Shown one piece after another: positions 1 to 7,480 of a DNA stretch of 64,000 bases. Both the position numbers and the translations under genes were made by a program. How positions within the stretch are numbered: the stretch's first letter is position 1; the number at the start of each line of letters is the position of its first letter. Under the pieces are notes generated by a model, which did no database searches, was not told where the DNA came from, and saw nothing but the letters and a program-made list of their open reading frames with translations. This DNA comes from Croceivirga sp. (GTDB taxonomy: Bacteria; Bacteroidota; Bacteroidia; Flavobacteriales; Flavobacteriaceae): positions 62,001-126,000 of the forward strand of contig JANQSA010000047.1 of NCBI GenBank assembly GCA_028284285.1, written 5' to 3'.

Positions 1-323
1 ATAAAAATAACCGGTGCTAAAAGAAGAGTGCCAATGCCAAAAGCGATTTTCACAGTTTTTTCCCTATGAAGAAAATCAGATGCGATTGAATAATTGGCAG
101 CATAAAATCCGAGTGCACCGCAAAAGACTATGATAAAGTTGTTAAGGATATTCCCCTTATCCGAAAATACCTCAAGAAAGCCTAAACTATCATTTTCTAT
201 GGAGAAAACACTTCTGAAAAAGATCCAAACGACGAAAGACACCATAAAGGGCATGCATAACCAAATAACCAAGTGCCCCAGAATCGTTTTTGTTCTGTTC
301 ATCGTTTGGATTCTATATTCCAT
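1..323 (-). CDS. Membrane protein, probable LytS-type sensor kinase N-terminus (partial)
   Basis: The gene runs off the left edge, so only about 107 N-terminal residues are visible. They start at ATG 323 and hold three likely membrane segments (about residues 11-31, 52-72 and 83-107). Basic residues and the short stretch FYAANYSIASDFL resemble the N-terminal membrane part of LytS/YehU-type histidine kinases of Bacteroidota. No kinase domain is visible, so this is an inference. The start lies 9 bases after the stop of the lipoprotein gene at 333-848, so the two look co-transcribed. The promoter upstream of that lipoprotein carries a tandem-repeat site like those beside the LytTR regulator at 59-60 kb, which fits a LytS/LytTR system continuing leftwards. 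It could also be an unrelated membrane protein. Confidence 0.45.
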   Translation of the reverse strand, partial: MEYRIQTMNRTKTILGHLVIWLCMPFMVSFVVWIFFRSVFSIENDSLGFLEVFSDKGNILNNFIIVFCGALGFYAANYSIASDFLHREKTVKIAFGIGTLLLAPVIF

Positions 324-332
324 GAAAACTAT

Positions 333-848
333 TTAAAGCTTTTTTAGCCAGAGATCCATAGAAGATAGCAAATCGTGTTCAAATTCAGTTTCACTTCCTT
401 TTTTAACAAAGGTGTAGGTTATGGTTCCATTCGCATAATTATTGTAGGACTCATATTTGTGCGACAACTCCAAACTTTGGTCATCCATTTCTTCTATCTC
501 AAGATGTATTGAAGAACCCTCTGTTGGGTAAAGAAAAAGTGTTTGCCCTTCTTTAGTCCAATGGCCTTCTGCAGTTGCATTTTTAAATAGACCCTCCTCC
601 AATAACTGTAATTCATCCCCTAAAAAGGCTTCTAGCGTTTCAAGGCGCTGTGGAGTCCCGTTATCTGAATTGACTAGGGTAGCATCCAATCTGGAATAGT
701 CCCCTATAATTGAACTTTCGCTAATGGCTTGATCCGTGGGTAATTCTTCATTTTTTTCACAGGATACGAAAAATGTCACAGTAGCTACCAATACCATACT
801 GATAAAAGGTCGCAAAATTCTCTTTTTGTTTAGACTCGTTTTTTTCAT
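333..848 (-). CDS. Small lipoprotein, unknown function
   Basis: A 171-residue protein starting MKKTSLNKKR. A longer reading from 875 exists, but it would begin inside the predicted -7 box at 873-880, so ATG 848 is chosen. A basic N-terminus and hydrophobic segment end in the lipobox FVSC, so it should be lipid-anchored in the envelope. The mature part is acidic and carries a short pattern (GHWTKEGQTLFLYPTEG) that loosely recalls lipocalin-like domains; I do not assign it. It is the first gene of a minus-strand unit with the sensor-like membrane protein at 1-323, so it may be an accessory or output component of that system. Confidence 0.75.
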   Translation of the reverse strand: MKKTSLNKKRILRPFISMVLVATVTFFVSCEKNEELPTDQAISESSIIGDYSRLDATLVNSDNGTPQRLETLEAFLGDELQLLEEGLFKNATAEGHWTKEGQTLFLYPTEGSSIHLEIEEMDDQSLELSHKYESYNNYANGTITYTFVKKGSETEFEHDLLSSMDLWLKKL

Positions 849-872
849 GATCTTTAATTTTAATTGTTTTCC

Positions 873-938
873 CAAAATTCTGAGAATAGTTTTCCATTGA
901 AGAATACAATCTGTGAATCGGGAGATTGTGTCTGTGAA
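873..938 (-). promoter_or_regulatory. Tandem-repeat regulator site plus -7 box (LytTR-like)
   Basis: On the minus strand, TTCACAGA occurs twice (938-931 and 917-910), exactly 21 bp apart. A -7-like box GAATTTTG lies at 880-873 and begins 30 bp after the end of the second repeat. The three sites at 59930-60444 have the same spacing, orientation and TTCAC core. LytTR regulators are known to bind direct repeats about 21-22 bp apart; assignment to this family is inference. Transcription would begin near 866 and read into the lipoprotein gene. Confidence 0.55.
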
Positions 939-1116
939 ACAGGGAAGAAAAATCTAGCTACCTAAAATGGCGAGTTAATGGAACGGGTTGGAAAAAGGAG
1001 GCGGATCCCCAGGAAATGTTTGTTTTACAGGACCGCAAAAAAACGGGTAACGTCCGGTATAATCACCTCCTTTGCTTACATACCGGTCATAACTAGAGAA
1101 TCCGCACTAATTGTAT

Positions 1117-1638
1117 TTATTTCTCTTTTTTGGTGGTAATGACCACGGCTCCGTTGGGAGCATTATATTTTTCAATGGCTTGCTCATCTTTGAAAATCCT
1201 CATTTCTTTTATATTATCCGGGGATAATGTATTAAGGGCTTCTCTTGTTGAGACTTTACCATCTATGATAACCAAAGGAGCATTTTCACGGTAATCGGAT
1301 GTTGTGGAACCGATTACGGTTTTAGGATCCGTTGACTGGATTTTTCGTTTGGTTTTAACCAGGACAACTCCATTGGGGGCATTGTATTTTTCCATAGCCT
1401 GCTTGCCTTTAAGAATCTCTACCGATTCAATTTTACTTTGATCCAGTAAGTCCAATTCAAAATCAAATTTTTTTCCATCGACATAAATGTCAGGTTTTGC
1501 TTGTTCTGAAACCTCCTTTACCTTAATATGGACGTTTCCGGATTTTGGATCGTTACTGTGTTTTTGTTCGGTTTCCTGCGAATGGATAATAGCAGTAGAC
1601 AGTAACATTGCATAAAGGATCGGTAATACATTTTTCAT
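1117..1638 (-). CDS. Secreted protein with two TonB-plug-like repeats
   Basis: A 173-residue protein with a signal peptide ending near HSQ (residue 20). The mature part holds two similar units of about 50 residues: each has P-x-hydrophobic-V/I-DGK near its start and ends in EKYNAPNGVVLVKTK or EKYNAPNGAVVITTK. This resembles the end of the plug domain of SusC/TonB-dependent receptors (the SRAANGVVLITT region), but no barrel follows. The gene lies 42 bases after the anti-sigma gene in the same direction, so it is likely the third gene of that unit. The function of free plug-like proteins is unknown; a signalling partner for envelope proteins is possible. Confidence 0.7.
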   Translation of the reverse strand: MKNVLPILYAMLLSTAIIHSQETEQKHSNDPKSGNVHIKVKEVSEQAKPDIYVDGKKFDFELDLLDQSKIESVEILKGKQAMEKYNAPNGVVLVKTKRKIQSTDPKTVIGSTTSDYRENAPLVIIDGKVSTREALNTLSPDNIKEMRIFKDEQAIEKYNAPNGAVVITTKKEK

Positions 1639-1680
1639 GATTTTTAGTTTTCAATTGTTAAATAATGTGGGTAGTGTCCA

Positions 1681-2109
1681 CTATTCCAAATGTGTATAAA
1701 TAATGATTTGTTCATCTTCATAAATAATACTTTCCCTGGCTATTTCCTGTTCATAATCAACAAACATATTCAGGGCTTCATTTAGCAATACTTCTTTCTC
1801 CTTATAGCTGAGTTGTTTTTGTTCCCGGAAGCCAATGAAAAATGCAATTAGGAGTAGGACCGATGCTGCGGCCGATAGTATTTTAATTTTTAACCTGCGT
1901 TTCCTGGTGGTTCTATTTTGAAAAGAGTCCCATAATCTATCATTTAAATTCCGGGGCACTTCTATTTTGTTTTGGTTGATGAAAGCAGCCCATGCATCCA
2001 TCATGGATGGTGAATTCTCTGAATTATCGAACAAAACTTGTTCTTCCTGTAAAGTACTGGCGCCTTCTTTATATTTTTTGATCAGTCTTTCAATTGTTTT
2101 TTCTTTCAT
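1681..2109 (-). CDS. Probable anti-sigma factor, single-pass membrane protein
   Basis: A 142-residue protein with a cytoplasmic N-terminal part (about 1-75), one membrane segment (about 78-95, SAAASVLLLIAFFIGF) and a short periplasmic tail. The first residues, MKEKTIERLIKKYKEGAST, followed by acidic residues, resemble the start of anti-sigma regulators in Bacteroidota. Its ATG overlaps the 3' end of the ECF sigma gene by 20 bases, the usual arrangement for a sigma/anti-sigma pair. It lacks a recognisable FecR sensor domain, so its signal is not obvious. Confidence 0.7.
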   Translation of the reverse strand: MKEKTIERLIKKYKEGASTLQEEQVLFDNSENSPSMMDAWAAFINQNKIEVPRNLNDRLWDSFQNRTTRKRRLKIKILSAAASVLLLIAFFIGFREQKQLSYKEKEVLLNEALNMFVDYEQEIARESIIYEDEQIIIYTHLE

Positions 2110-2605
2110 AACAATATGTTTTTTCCAGTGCTTTGCCTATCTGTTTTCTTGCCCGTGATAACAATACCCGGACATGTTCTATTTTAAGCTGTGTGGCAGC
2201 GGCTATTTCAATAAGTTCATAGCCGTCCAGGTCTCTCATTATCAAAACTTCCTTTTGCCGTTCAGGCAGCTTTTTAAGTAATCTTCTTATAATAATATTC
2301 AGTTCTTTCCATTCCAATTGTTCCTGAATATTTTCTGATTCCAACACCTTGAACAGCAAAGTTGAGTCGGCCATTTTCATTTTTTTCTTCTTCAACAGAT
2401 CAATGCAATGATTACGGGCCGTTAAAAAAACAAAACCTTGGATGTTTGGATGTTGCCCGAGTTGTTTACGCTTGATCCATAGTTTGATCATTATTTCTTG
2501 AATGGCATCTTCGGTGTGTTCACTATTACCAAGTATGCGGGAAACCATGGGGTATAAGCGCTCCGATAATGAAAACACCTTACGTTTAAACTCTGTCTTG
2601 TTCAT
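2090..2605 (-). CDS. ECF-type RNA polymerase sigma factor
   Basis: A 171-residue sigma-70 family protein of normal ECF length. Region 2 is visible (about 10-75: NSEHTEDAIQEIMIKLW and FLTARNHCIDLLKKKK), as is region 4 (about 105-160: LPERQKEVLIMRDLDGYELIEIA followed by the helix with EHVRVLLSRARKQI). It directs RNA polymerase to a small set of promoters when released by its anti-sigma factor, here most likely the overlapping downstream gene. No operator or autoregulatory promoter was identified in the 216-base gap upstream. Confidence 0.9.
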   Translation of the reverse strand: MNKTEFKRKVFSLSERLYPMVSRILGNSEHTEDAIQEIMIKLWIKRKQLGQHPNIQGFVFLTARNHCIDLLKKKKMKMADSTLLFKVLESENIQEQLEWKELNIIIRRLLKKLPERQKEVLIMRDLDGYELIEIAAATQLKIEHVRVLLSRARKQIGKALEKTYCYERKNN

Positions 2606-2821
2606 CTATTTTAATAACGAAAAAACACCTGTTCCCATAACAAAAACAACGGATTTAGTGCTACAATTGAAGGTATTTGAAGACCACCCACATTTTACAG
2701 CAAAGGTATACCACCCAGCTTTGGAAAAAGAGGATGGGTATTCAAGTGGAGGAAAAAGGTGGAAACACCATTCTTTTGGGAAGATTGTGAGAGTACCTAA
2801 AGTAAGACGTTTAACTAACCG

Positions 2822-4216
2822 TTATTGCTTTCCCGTAACCAAAACCTGTTTCAATAGATCAATTGTGAGCCATCCACCTGTTATGCTATTTGTGAAGAAA
2901 ATAAAACCCATATCCATTTCCGGATAGTAGCGGTATATGGATACGAAATCCCTTGTGACCCCCGAGTGTCCATAGAAGTTACCCATATTGTCCACTCCTA
3001 ATTCAAATCCAAGTCCTCTAGAGGTCGTTTCATTTAAGGAAACTTGTGCTTCGAACATTTGGGCATAAGTTTCCCTGGACAACCCCACTTGGTTTCTTAT
3101 GGCTATGGCATACGCACTAAAGTCCCTGGCATTGGTCATTAAACTGAATGCCATCATCGGTTCCTGTATGAACCTCATTTTTGACGGTTTGCCCAGGTGA
3201 AGGCCATCGCTTGCATGCTCATCAACATATTCCGTTGTTTTGAAATAAAAATTGTTGAGTTTTAATGGATGTATCAATTCTTCTTTGAGAATAGTATCGA
3301 TATCTTTTTTAAGAAGATGTTCAACTACCTCTTTCAAATATTCGAATCCCTCCCCGGAGTATCCGTATTGCGTGCCTGGGGTAAATAGCAAGTTAAATTG
3401 TCCGTTAGCATCTCTTTCCGCCCAATTTGGAAAACCGGTTTGATGGCTGAGAACATGTCTTGTTGTTATCAACTTATACCTTTTATCATGGGCCACATCT
3501 TTATAGGAAAGGTATTTGTACAAGGGCCTGTCAAGATCGATCACGCCTTTTTCTACTAATCGCATAATCACGAAAGCAAATACAGGTTTGGTAATGGACC
3601 CTGCTTCGAAAAGCGTAGTGTTCTCAACAGGGGCTTTGGTGATTGGATTCTTCACCCCATAATGCTTTAGGTAGATAACTTTTCCTTCCTTCAGCAGGGC
3701 CAAAGAGGCACCGGGCACCTGATAGTAGTTTAGCTTTTTGGTAATGAAATCATCCAGAAATTTTGCCCTTTCGGCATCAAATTCGGGCAAAACCCCCTTT
3801 TCGGGAAGAGAACCTGAAATTCCTAAAGTATCAAGTGTAAGTGTAGGAACCTGAATTTGGTCCGTAGAATCAACTGTCACCTGTATTTTGGATTTTTCCT
3901 CATCAATCCGCACAAATTTTTGATCCCACTTGCGTTGCCAATGATATTTTGAGGCAGGTTCAATACCATATGGACCTGGTGCCAGGTTTGCTGAATAGTT
4001 ACCCATGGTATCCACCTCGGCAGACGCAATGAAAAACGGATTGTATTTAGATGAAATCTTTATCCATGCCGGAAATTTTTCAATCGTAGCATCCCTCCAC
4101 TCCAGTTTGCCTGTAACCTTAACAGATTTATGGTTTTCCTGGGCTTTCATAGTGGTATTTCCCAATATCAGACCTAATATCGCCCATGCGGAGGCTCTCA
4201 ACAACGATATTGTCAT
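2822..4216 (-). CDS. Class C beta-lactamase-like serine hydrolase
   Basis: A 464-residue exported protein; the signal peptide ends near residue 25 (KAQ). An N-terminal beta-sandwich-like part (about 30-130, a GKLEW...MGNYSANL pattern like carboxypeptidase regulatory domains) precedes a serine hydrolase domain. The domain has the nucleophile motif SITK at 207-210, the YSG motif at 286-288 and HSG near the C-terminus (GHSGVTRDF). This family includes beta-lactamases, D-Ala-D-Ala peptidases and esterases; the substrate cannot be told. A close relative with the same two domains lies at 15488-17545. It sits 22 bases after the BlaR1-like gene, so it may be part of the BlaI-controlled unit. Confidence 0.85.
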   Translation of the reverse strand: MTISLLRASAWAILGLILGNTTMKAQENHKSVKVTGKLEWRDATIEKFPAWIKISSKYNPFFIASAEVDTMGNYSANLAPGPYGIEPASKYHWQRKWDQKFVRIDEEKSKIQVTVDSTDQIQVPTLTLDTLGISGSLPEKGVLPEFDAERAKFLDDFITKKLNYYQVPGASLALLKEGKVIYLKHYGVKNPITKAPVENTTLFEAGSITKPVFAFVIMRLVEKGVIDLDRPLYKYLSYKDVAHDKRYKLITTRHVLSHQTGFPNWAERDANGQFNLLFTPGTQYGYSGEGFEYLKEVVEHLLKKDIDTILKEELIHPLKLNNFYFKTTEYVDEHASDGLHLGKPSKMRFIQEPMMAFSLMTNARDFSAYAIAIRNQVGLSRETYAQMFEAQVSLNETTSRGLGFELGVDNMGNFYGHSGVTRDFVSIYRYYPEMDMGFIFFTNSITGGWLTIDLLKQVLVTGKQ

Positions 4217-4238
4217 GTTCCCCGTACTTCGAATTGCC

Positions 4239-5483
4239 CTATGGATTGCTTGTGGTTATTACAACCGCGCCCGGTGCAGCCCTTGAACCATATTTTTCTA
4301 CAGCTTTCCTGGGACTAAGCTTGACCACGGTGCATTTTACTCCTGAAATATCCATGGCAGTGTCTTTTGTGACAAGTTCGTTGTTAAAGACAAAGTAGTC
4401 TACTTTACCCAGATAAGAAGCCTTCCCATTAACAGTAAAATTATTGTCTCCATGAACCACCCTTATATTTCCTCCTTTTAGATATATCTTATTATCTGCA
4501 CTGGACCAAGTCAAATTGTCCGCATAGAGGACACCCGGATTTTCCAAGAGTCTATCCTCCTGGGTTTGGACTGAAGGTATAGTATCCAGCAGTGCTGTTT
4601 CGTTAAAGGCGGTACAAACAAATAACAGTGCTGTGATGGGTATAAGTAGAAGAAAACGATAGGCCTTAGACTGTTTTTCCTGGAATCTTGACAACATAAT
4701 TAATCGGTTTTTAATGGTAAAATGATTGTTGAACGCACTGGCAAAACCAGCAATTTTATGTGGGAAGGTATGATCGAGCAGTTGATTGGCGTACATCTTA
4801 GAGTCTGCGCCACATTGCAGCACAAAGTCGTCGGCCAAGTACTCATGGTTAGTTTTGATTTTTCGTTTGAACAAATAAATAAAGGGATTGAACCAGAATA
4901 CCGCCTGTAATAGTTCCATAATCACAATGTCTATGGAGTGGTATTGGTATTTATGTGCTATTTCATGAACGATCAGTTCCTTACTGAATTTTCCGCTTTT
5001 GTACTCCTCACGATTCATGAATATGGACTGAAAAAAGGTAAATGGCGGAACTTTTTCATTAATTAGGGAGAGCAGGTGTCCTCTATAGTTCACCTTTTCC
5101 GAGGTACGCCACTTGAAAAACAGTGTTTTCAGATGGAGGGCAAATCGAAGTACCAAAACAAGCAGAACTGCGATATACACAATAAAAAGAAGAGACGAAA
5201 TGTCAAAAAGATCACCTTCAAATTGGGAAACTATTATACCATCGCCGGGAGGTATATAGTTGGATACTGGTAATGCTTCCAATAATTGCTTCCCCCTACC
5301 AGTTACATCCGGGGAAATCGTATCGATTGAAATATTGAGTAGGGGGACCAATAATGAAAATATCGGTGCAAACAAAAGAACCATTCTATTGGCCCTATGG
5401 TTAATAGAGCCCTTAAGGAATACCATGTATATGGCATAAAATACGGCCATACAAAGTGTGGATTCGATGATGTACTCAATCAT
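4239..5483 (-). CDS. BlaR1-like M56 metallopeptidase with TonB-plug-like tail
   Basis: A 414-residue membrane protein starting MIEYIIES at 5483. This start overlaps the blaI-like stop by 8 bases (ATGATTGA); a start at 5513 would only add residues lying inside the regulator. Membrane helices occupy about 1-125. The zinc peptidase motif HEIAH lies near 173-177, with the partner ENH-like NHEYLADDF near 220. BlaR1 proteins sense cell-wall antibiotics and destroy the BlaI repressor. Instead of a penicillin-binding sensor domain, the C-terminus ends in EKYGSRAAPGAVVITT, like a SusC plug. The ligand is therefore open. Confidence 0.85.
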   Translation of the reverse strand: MIEYIIESTLCMAVFYAIYMVFLKGSINHRANRMVLLFAPIFSLLVPLLNISIDTISPDVTGRGKQLLEALPVSNYIPPGDGIIVSQFEGDLFDISSLLFIVYIAVLLVLVLRFALHLKTLFFKWRTSEKVNYRGHLLSLINEKVPPFTFFQSIFMNREEYKSGKFSKELIVHEIAHKYQYHSIDIVIMELLQAVFWFNPFIYLFKRKIKTNHEYLADDFVLQCGADSKMYANQLLDHTFPHKIAGFASAFNNHFTIKNRLIMLSRFQEKQSKAYRFLLLIPITALLFVCTAFNETALLDTIPSVQTQEDRLLENPGVLYADNLTWSSADNKIYLKGGNIRVVHGDNNFTVNGKASYLGKVDYFVFNNELVTKDTAMDISGVKCTVVKLSPRKAVEKYGSRAAPGAVVITTSNP

Positions 5484-5850
5484 TGGATTTTGATTTAATT
5501 TTTTCATCCACAATGGTTCTCAACTTTTTTAAGTCTTCGTCGGAGATATCTATTTCCTTGGTAAAAAAAGATCCGAACTGTTCAATGGAATTATTGAAGA
5601 AGTTCTTGAGCAGGCCCTGCATGTGCTTTGAAAAATAATGCTCCTTGCTTATCAAGGGATAGTATTGCCTACTATTGCCATGTAGCTCATAACTGATAAA
5701 GCCCTTTTCGGTTAATTTTTTTAAAAAAGTATTGATTGTGGTAGTAGCGGGCCGGGGTTCCGGATATTCTTCTTTCAATTCCTTGAAAAAGGCCTTTTCA
5801 AGCCTCCAGATGTACTTCATCAGTTGTTCTTCCGACTTTGTTAATTGCAT
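5476..5850 (-). CDS. BlaI/MecI-type transcriptional repressor
   Basis: A 124-residue winged-helix repressor starting MQLTKSEEQLMKYIW at 5850. An in-frame extension to 5910 is rejected because it would cover the promoter and one likely operator. The sequence LTKSEEQLMKYIWRLEKAF and ATTTINTFLKKLTEKGF are typical of the BlaI/MecI DNA-binding domain; the C-terminal half is the dimerisation part. Such repressors are cleaved or released through a BlaR1 peptidase, which here is the next gene, overlapping by 8 bases. Two inverted repeats flank its promoter and suggest autoregulation. Confidence 0.9.
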   Translation of the reverse strand: MQLTKSEEQLMKYIWRLEKAFFKELKEEYPEPRPATTTINTFLKKLTEKGFISYELHGNSRQYYPLISKEHYFSKHMQGLLKNFFNNSIEQFGSFFTKEIDISDEDLKKLRTIVDEKIKSKSND

Positions 5851-5873
5851 TCTCTCTATATTATTAGTTTTTA

Positions 5874-5929
5874 CTCTAAAAACATAGAGCAAATATATAA
5901 AAAATTGCATAATACCATCAAGTGGTATT
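5874..5929 (-). promoter_or_regulatory. blaI-like promoter with two inverted repeats
   Basis: On the minus strand a TATATTTG box lies at 5897-5890 (matches TAnnTTTG). AATACCA and TGGTATT (5911-5917 and 5923-5929) form a perfect 7-bp inverted repeat upstream, over the -33 region. CTCTA and TAGAG (5874-5878 and 5885-5889) form a second repeat where transcription should start. Binding by the BlaI-type repressor would block both elements; this is inferred from position. Confidence 0.5.
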
Positions 5930-6308
5930 GTTTTTTCTCAAACCGTCTTGTAAATCAGCCGTTTTATGAGCCAAAAAAGCAAATTCAATTTTCACTTTGT
6001 GGAAAGTCCCACTTTTTATACCCATCTCTCTTACCTCCCCCAATATGGGTTTGGACAGCCAATTGATGGACCTATCCTTCCCTGGAGTAACGAATCGGAT
6101 GATTCTATCGAAATAGAGCTTCCGGGAAATTAACCCTTACTGCTGACAGAATCCCGCAAGAAGCGAGATGAAAGATTCCGGAGAACCGATACTATGGTTA
6201 TAGAAGCCGGAAGCAGAAAAAATAGTACGATTGATTATCTTGACCGAGATAAAAAAAAGGTCTCGATTCTTTTAAAAATCGAAAATAGCCTGAAGTTCAA
6301 AAAAAAGG
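5930..6308. other. Intergenic region without recognised gene
   Basis: Between the blaI-like promoter and the GIY-YIG gene I see no convincing coding sequence, RNA gene or terminator. A frame open from 6194 to 6472 overlaps the GIY-YIG gene and has no family resemblance. Confidence 0.5.
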
Positions 6309-6659
6309 ATGCCCGAGATACAATATCATGTTTACGTTATAGAGTTATCGAAAAGAGTGTTTACGGAGAACGCCAGGTTCCGGAACGCAAATCCTCAGTT
6401 CAATGGAGTGCTACAATGTCTCTATGTGGGTATGACAAGCAAGACGCCCGCAGAACGCTTCAAACAGCATAAGTCCGGTTACCGAAATAAAAAAGGCAAT
6501 AAGCTTTCGTCAAATATTGTTCAAAAGTACGGTATGTATTTAAGACCCAGCCTTTACAATCATATAGATCCTATGCCAACAAGGTTGGAAGCTCTTAAAA
6601 TGGAAGAAAAGCTGGCCTTGGAATTAAGGAGACAACGATATGCCGTATGGTTCAATTAG
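6309..6659 (+). CDS. GIY-YIG domain protein
   Basis: A 116-residue protein with the GIY-YIG nuclease fold signature: HVYVIEL near residues 7-13, LYVGMTSKTPAERFKQH near 38-54, and a later conserved asparagine region (SSNIVQKYG). The domain covers nearly the whole protein. Members range from repair nucleases to homing-type enzymes and uncharacterised small proteins, so the role here is unclear. It stands alone between the BlaI region and tRNA-Met. The start ATG at 6309 has no Shine-Dalgarno-like site, which is normal for this phylum. Confidence 0.65.
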   Translation: MPEIQYHVYVIELSKRVFTENARFRNANPQFNGVLQCLYVGMTSKTPAERFKQHKSGYRNKKGNKLSSNIVQKYGMYLRPSLYNHIDPMPTRLEALKMEEKLALELRRQRYAVWFN

Positions 6660-6804
6660 TACAAACAAGTAAACCTTTATCCTTAATAATCAAACTTGAA
6701 GAAGTGTAAATAAGGGATTATAAGAGAATTTCCTATTCCCATATCTTTCGAATAAATGAAACCTAAGAAAAATAGTGCCGGGTCCAGGAAGGTTAGGAGT
6801 TGTT

Positions 6805-6835
6805 GAAAAAAAAACCCCTTGTTGAACAAGGGGTT
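6805..6835 (-). terminator. Intrinsic terminator after tRNA-Met
   Basis: AACCCCTTG (6813-6821) pairs with CAAGGGGTT (6827-6835); on the minus strand the hairpin is followed by about nine T residues. It lies 5 bases after the tRNA 3' end. Confidence 0.85.
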
Positions 6836-6839
6836 AAAG

Positions 6840-6913
6840 TAGCGAGAGGGAGACTTGAACTCCCGACCTCAGGGTTATGAATCCTGCGCTCTAACCACCT
6901 GAGCTACCTCGCC
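6840..6913 (-). tRNA. tRNA-Met (anticodon CAT)
   Basis: Read on the minus strand, the 74-nt gene folds as a cloverleaf: acceptor GGCGAGG/TCTCGCT, D arm GCTCAGGTGGTTAGAGC, anticodon loop with CAT, T arm GGGAG TTCAAGT CTCCC, discriminator A. CCA is not encoded. The acceptor begins with a G paired to the 3' strand by wobble, which fits an elongator or ile2-type tRNA rather than initiator. A consensus promoter lies upstream and a terminator directly downstream. Confidence 0.93.
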
Positions 6914-6933
6914 ATGGTTTATTTAAGCGGGGG

Positions 6934-6965
6934 CAAATATAAAGGTTAATTTCCGCTCGTTCAAA
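6934..6965 (-). promoter_or_regulatory. Promoter of tRNA-Met
   Basis: On the minus strand TTTG (6965-6962), a 20-base spacer and TATATTTG (6941-6934) match the Bacteroidota housekeeping promoter. The box lies 20 bases upstream of the mature tRNA 5' end. Confidence 0.75.
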
Positions 6966-7045
6966 ATTCGTTATTATTTTATTATTTGGAATTAATTTTT
7001 TTATATTACCCAATTAAAAATGTTAATACGTAAAAGGCGTAGCGA

Positions 7046-7429
7046 ATGGGCGATAAAATCAAGTTTGAAATAGAGTTTGTGATTCAATCATCACCACAAT
7101 TACTCTACCAATATATTTCCACGCCCTCCGGGCTTTCCGAATGGTTTGCAGATAATGTAAACTCCAGGGGAGAGATTTTTACTTTTATTTGGGACGGAGC
7201 TGAGGAATCTGCGAAACTGTTAAAGCGGAAAAGTGATGATTTTGTCAGATTTGCCTGGGAAGAGAATGACGATTCCAGCTTTTTTGAAATGCGCATTATT
7301 GTAGATGAGATTACCAAAGATGTTTCGCTGTTCATATCTGATTTTGCCGAAGAAGACGAGATGGAAGAGGCAAAAATGCTGTGGCGCAATCAAATCGCTG
7401 ACTTAAAACAGGTATTGGGCTCTTCTTAG
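7046..7429 (+). CDS. START-like (SRPBCC/AHSA1) domain protein
   Basis: A 127-residue protein consisting of one START-like domain: FEIEFVIQSSPQLLYQYISTPSGLSEWFADNV is the typical first strand and helices, here read in parts, followed by WDG and a C-terminal helix ending in LKQVLGSS. Such helix-grip folds bind hydrophobic ligands or act as Hsp90 co-factors; the substrate is unknown. Bacteroidota often carry this small protein directly before a class IV aminotransferase and YqgE, as here. The next gene starts 51 bases downstream on the same strand. Confidence 0.75.
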   Translation: MGDKIKFEIEFVIQSSPQLLYQYISTPSGLSEWFADNVNSRGEIFTFIWDGAEESAKLLKRKSDDFVRFAWEENDDSSFFEMRIIVDEITKDVSLFISDFAEEDEMEEAKMLWRNQIADLKQVLGSS

Positions 7430-7480
7430 CCACAATGGGGATCTTACCGTATCTTTGGCCGTCAAAACGCAAACTTTTAT

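Noticed and set aside
6194-6472. 92-codon frame on the plus strand overlapping the GIY-YIG gene
   Set aside because: Low-complexity Lys-rich composition, no family pattern, and it overlaps a recognisable domain in another frame.
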